NCBI GenBank assembly: GCA_937982665.1
Contig: CALJLD010000107.1
Location: forward strand, 1 to 9,276
DNA: 9,276 nt
Direction: 5' to 3'
Source of the DNA: an uncultured Planctomycetales bacterium
Lineage (GTDB): Bacteria; Planctomycetota; Planctomycetia; Pirellulales; S012-138
Within the stretch, counting starts at the first letter, position 1. Every line of letters starts with the position of its first letter. The notes below the pieces were generated by a model that saw nothing but the letters and a program-made list of their open reading frames with translations, did no database searches and had not been told where the DNA came from. A program made the translations under genes and the position numbers. Positions 6,527 through 9,276 of this stretch are shown piece by piece.

Positions 6527-6600
6527 TGATGACAGCGGTCCGCTCCCAAACGTCGCGCGATTGTGTAAGACCGAAGCGGGTCATCAGATCGCCGATTTTC
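6527..6600. terminator. Possible bidirectional structure between convergent genes
   Basis: Between the 201-residue gene (stop at 6517) and the convergent hsdR remnant (stop at 6628), TGATGAC (6527-6533) pairs with GTCATCA (6580-6586), and CCGCT (6540-6544) with AGCGG (6575-6579). The two stems would stack with a 6-base bulge on the left side and a 30-base loop. GATTTTC follows on the plus side. This could end transcription, though the loop is long and there is no good T tract. Confidence 0.25.
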
Positions 6601-6627
6601 TCACTGCGTTGAAGGTGTCCCAAGAAA

Positions 6628-8880
6628 TCACGTCGTTGCCTCTGCACTTGTCCAGACACCTGCAAGAGCTTCGGCTTGCTTCATCACCAGTTCGATGGCA
6701 CGCGGTGCAGCGTCGGGCGGGTATTTGTACTTGCGCAATAATCGACGCACAAGATTGCGTAGCTTGGCTCGGACGCTATCTCGAACCTGCCAATCGACGG
6801 TAGTACTAGCCCTCAACCGCTCCGTGAGTTCGGATGCAATCTTCTTCAGCGTGGAATCTCCCAATTCCTTTACTGCGCTGCTGTTTTCCGCAAGCGCGTC
6901 GTAGAATGCAAGTTCATCTGGGTTTAGGCCCAAGTCTTCATCTTTCTTCAGTCGTGCTTGATAGTCTTTGGCCATCGCAATTAGCTCTTCGACTACCTGC
7001 GCTGTTTCAATCGAGCGGTTGTGATATTTGCGTAGAGTCTCAATCAAGCGATCTGTGTACTTCTTCTCTTGCACGACATTTCGACTGGAGCGGCTTCGAA
7101 TTTCATCGCGCAACAGTTTTTCGAGTAGCTCGACCGCAAGATTCTGAAGAGGCATATTGCGCACATCTTCCAAGAACTCGTCGGATAACAGACCGATGTT
7201 TGGCTTGTTGAGCTTGGCCAAAGCGAAGATGTCAACAACACCTTCGGTAACGACGGCGTTGTCGAGAATCTGCTTCATTGCCGAATTCTTCTGTTCTTCG
7301 GCGAGTTTCTGATCAATTGTCGTGTTCTTGACAATTGCGGCGCGGACGGCGGATAAAAACGCAATCTCCAGATGGAACGGCTGTGCCTCGTCCAAGGTAC
7401 TGCAGAGTGAATACGACTTACTTATTGAGGCCATGGCGTGGAGGAAACGCTGCTTGCCCGTTTTGCCTGCCGCTTCCTCTAGGCTGAGAATGTGGTTCGC
7501 AGCCGATGGCAGTAGCTCTAGGGCCTTGGTCTCGTAATCCGAGTAGTCAAAGCCATGGAACAAGCTACGGACTGCGTCCATTTTCGTAATCAACACCTCC
7601 AAAGCTTCTTCGGCCTTGAGAGTTGGTTGCCCCTTGCCTTTGGCGTCCGTATACGTCCTGAGAGCCTTCTTTAACTCTGCACCTATCCCGATGTAATCGA
7701 CAACGACACCGCCTGGCTTGTCTTTGAAAACACGGTTTACCCGCGCGATGGCTTGCATCAGGTTGTGACCGGCCATCGGTTTGTCGACGTACATCGTGTG
7801 GCAGCAGGGCGCGTCGAATCCCGTTAGCCACATGTCTCGAACAATCACGATCTTGAGCGGGTCTATTGGGTCCTTGAATCGCTTTTCTAGACGCTTCTTT
7901 GCTCGCTTTGTAAAAACATGCTGCTGAAGGTCGCGATTGTCGGTCGCAGTGCCGGTCATGATGATCCGGATGGCTCCGTCTTCGTGGTTGTATCCGACCT
8001 CTTTGCCTTGATCGTTGGTAATCTTGCTGCCCTCCCATTCAGGTCGTAGCTTAATAATCTCAGCGAACAAGTCGACGCAGATCTGCCGGCTCATCCCGAC
8101 AAACATCGCCTTACCTTCGATCGACTCCGTTCTCTTCTCGAAATGCTCAACCAAATCGGCCGCAACTTGCTTTAGTCGCGGTCCAGCCCCAACAAGCTTG
8201 GCCAATTCGGCCCAGCGTCCTTTGGTCTTCTCGCGCGCGGCAACGTCTTCTTCTTCCTCGATGACTTCTTCGACGTCTTCGTTCAATTGGTCTATCTGTG
8301 CGCGATTGATGTCGATCTTGACCAACCGACTCTCATAGTAGATCGGGACCGTGGCACGGTCGTCGACGGCGTCCTGGATATCGTAGATGCTGACATAATC
8401 ACCGAAGACGCCGCGTGTGTCTCTGTCTTCTTTGTCGATTGGTGTGCCGGTGAATCCAATGAACGACGCATTCGGCAAGGCGTCTCGCATATGCTTGGCA
8501 AAACCGAAGACATATTTCGCACCGGTTACCTCGCCGGTTTCCTTGTCCCTGATCTGCCTTAAGCGAGCTTTCAAGCCGTATTGGCTACGGTGAGCCTCGT
8601 CGGAGATCACGACGACGTTGCTGCGATCGCAGAGCGTGGGGTGATTCTTCTCGTCGTCTAGTAGCGAGAACTTCTGCACAGTGGTAAACACAATGCCGCC
8701 TGACTCGCGCGAGGCAAGCATCTCGCGTAATTCTTCCCGACTGTTTGCTTGTTCTGGCGTTTGCCTTAGCAGGTCCTTGGCCATGCAGAATTGCTGGAAC
8801 AGCTGTCCGTCAAGATCGCTGCGGTCCGTCACAACAACCAATGTCGGGTTTTTCATCGCCGGCTGCTGCAGTAACTCGAT
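6628..8880 (-). pseudogene. hsdR: N-terminally truncated type I restriction subunit HsdR
   Basis: The frame matches the helicase and C-terminal regions of HsdR, the motor and nuclease subunit of type I restriction enzymes. Counting from ATG 9015, the segments seen are VVVTDRSDLD (residues 60-69, motif Ia), ISDEAHRSQYG (137-147, DEAH box), FIGFTGTP (185-192), IVRDMWLTGFDAPCCHTMYVD (about 391-411, motif V region) and NLMQAIARVNR (418-428, motif VI), then the usual helical C-terminus. Homology begins only at about LLQQPAMKNPT (near 8874). The N-terminal nuclease domain and the Walker A GSGKS, about 280-320 residues, are missing. Residues encoded right of 8880 are antisense to the integrase fragment. 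There is no hsdM or hsdS in the window. The remaining frame has no stop or shift, so the loss looks recent. Without Walker A it cannot translocate DNA, so it is an inactive remnant. Confidence 0.88.
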
Positions 8881-9068
8881 TGGACGGCAAACCGGTTTGT
8901 CGTGCATAGCAAGAAAACAGAACACCCTCCGCGCAAGTCGAGCCACTGAACTCGCCAACGAACACCCGCAGCATGTTGCCACCGCCTGGATGGGGCATTC
9001 CGTCGCTATCGCCAATAAGCACTATTGGCAGGTGACTGAAGATGACTTCGCAAATGCTGCCTGCGGCG

Positions 9069-9109
9069 ACGCAGAAAACGACGCACAGCCAACGCAGAAA
9101 GCGACGCAG
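9069..9109. repeat. Four ACGCA repeats at helical spacing in the integrase tail
   Basis: ACGCA(G/C) starts at 9069, 9081, 9092 and 9104, that is 12, 11 and 12 bases apart, close to one helical turn. Because one interval is 11, the repeats do not stay in one codon phase, so the pattern is not simply a repeated peptide. They lie 115-150 bases from the tRNA att core and could be arm-type sites for integrase or an excision factor. Confidence 0.35.
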
Positions 9110-9221
9110 CAAAGAACGGCGGAGAATCGCACGGACAAGAACACGTCGCCGGAAACCATTGCAATGCCCGATGTTATGCGAAACGATGCGCTTTGCGACG
9201 AGTTATCGCTTAGCGACTTTA

Positions 9222-9242
9222 TGGGCGACACTGGATTCGAAC
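9222..9242. repeat. Putative attR: 3' end of tRNA-Val, direct repeat of 42-62
   Basis: This is the 3' end (discriminator, 3' acceptor strand, 3' T stem and most of the T loop) of the tRNA-Val on the minus strand, and is repeated at 42-62 with one mismatch. The whole tRNA lies on this side, so the element extends leftward from here. The integrase fragment reads into it from the left. Confidence 0.75.
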
Positions 9243-9276
9243 CAGTGACCTCTACCGTGTGAAGATAGCGCTCTAA
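9222..9276 (-). tRNA. tRNA-Val(CAC), 3' part; 5' end beyond the window
   Basis: On the minus strand from 9276 the sequence gives the end of the D arm (GAGC), an anticodon stem CTATC (9268-9264) with GGTAG (9256-9252), loop TTCACAC with anticodon CAC (9261-9259), a 5-base variable region AGGTC, and a T arm ACTGG-TTCGAAT-CCAGT. The 3' acceptor strand GTCGCCC and discriminator A at 9222 follow. No CCA is encoded. About 20 bases of the 5' end, which should read GGGCGAC or close, lie outside the window. It is the integration target of the island, and insertion has kept its 3' end intact. Confidence 0.85.

Larger units (their letters stand above)
8890..9262 (+). pseudogene. C-terminal fragment of a tyrosine recombinase/integrase
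   Basis: The plus-strand frame encodes the last part of a tyrosine integrase. NTLRASRATEL holds the second catalytic Arg (codon 8930-8932; the usual His of HxxR is Asn here), followed by VATAWMGHS (conserved His of the third box) and IANKHYWQVTEDDF with the nucleophile Tyr at 9023-9025. The catalytic core upstream, including the first Arg, and the DNA-binding N-terminus are absent; the frame instead meets the hsdR remnant head to head. After the catalytic domain comes a polar tail, then MGDTGFEPVTSTV. That last peptide is the antisense of the tRNA-Val gene, and the stop TGA falls in the anticodon. The integrase thus ended at its own attachment site, as expected for a tRNA-integrating element. 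There are no internal stops. As it stands it cannot recombine DNA. The exact 5' boundary is uncertain by about 20 bases. Confidence 0.85.

Noticed and set aside
8681..8889. N-terminal part of the plus-strand frame that ends in the integrase fragment
   Set aside because: It is antisense to the HsdR motif Ia region and shows no integrase motifs; only sequence right of about 8890 resembles a recombinase.
8881..9015. N-terminal extension of the HsdR frame to an ATG at 9015
   Set aside because: These 45 codons are antisense to the integrase C-terminus and rich in Cys, Ala and Arg. They do not resemble the HsdR nucleotide-binding region that should be there.
1..9276. CRISPR array, complete insertion sequence or rRNA
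   Set aside because: No regularly spaced long repeats, no transposase motifs with terminal inverted repeats, and no rRNA-like stretches were seen on either strand.

Overview
The window looks like a small, partly decayed genomic island from a planctomycete-type bacterium. Lineage is inferred from the style of the proteins: an integrase C-terminus of the HYWQVTEDDF type, an HtrA-like protease with an MJ0042-type zinc ribbon, and small conserved proteins of unknown function. No marker gene fixes the taxon.

The island is framed by two directly repeated copies (20 of 21 bases identical, 9180 bp apart) of the 3' end of a tRNA-Val gene. The right copy (9222-9242) is the true 3' end of a minus-strand tRNA-Val(CAC) that runs off the window. 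The left copy (42-62) lies inside an open frame entering from the left edge. These are best read as attR and attL of an element that integrated into the tRNA.

From left to right there is: the attL-spanning reading frame (2-256); a 62-63 aa orphan gene with a strong ribosome binding site (352-543); a gene-free, hairpin-rich stretch (544-952); a membrane-anchored, zinc-ribbon, HtrA-like serine protease (953-2542); a convergent minus-strand operon of a DUF262-HNH protein and a HEPN-motif protein (5327-2662); a tRNA-like sequence overlapping the last codons of the HEPN gene on the same strand (2675-2577), whose anticodon loop carries a 29-nt hairpin; a plus-strand pair of unknown genes (99 and 201 aa, 5611-6517); the C-terminal two thirds of a type I restriction subunit HsdR (minus strand, about 8880-6628); and the C-terminal part of a tyrosine integrase (plus strand, about 8890-9262) ending in the tRNA.

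The 5' ends of hsdR and of the integrase meet head to head near 8875-8910. Both have lost their N-terminal parts, while the surviving frames are uninterrupted. One fairly recent deletion probably removed the start of hsdR, any hsdM/hsdS genes upstream of it, and the start of the integrase. This would leave the element without its own integrase and the restriction system inactive.

The most interesting cargo is the DUF262-HNH/HEPN operon with its 3' tRNA-like RNA. DUF262 proteins and HEPN nucleases are both recurrent parts of anti-phage systems, and several HEPN nucleases cut tRNA anticodon loops. A co-transcribed tRNA mimic with a rebuilt anticodon arm is therefore worth testing as a target, decoy or regulator. 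That functional link is inference.
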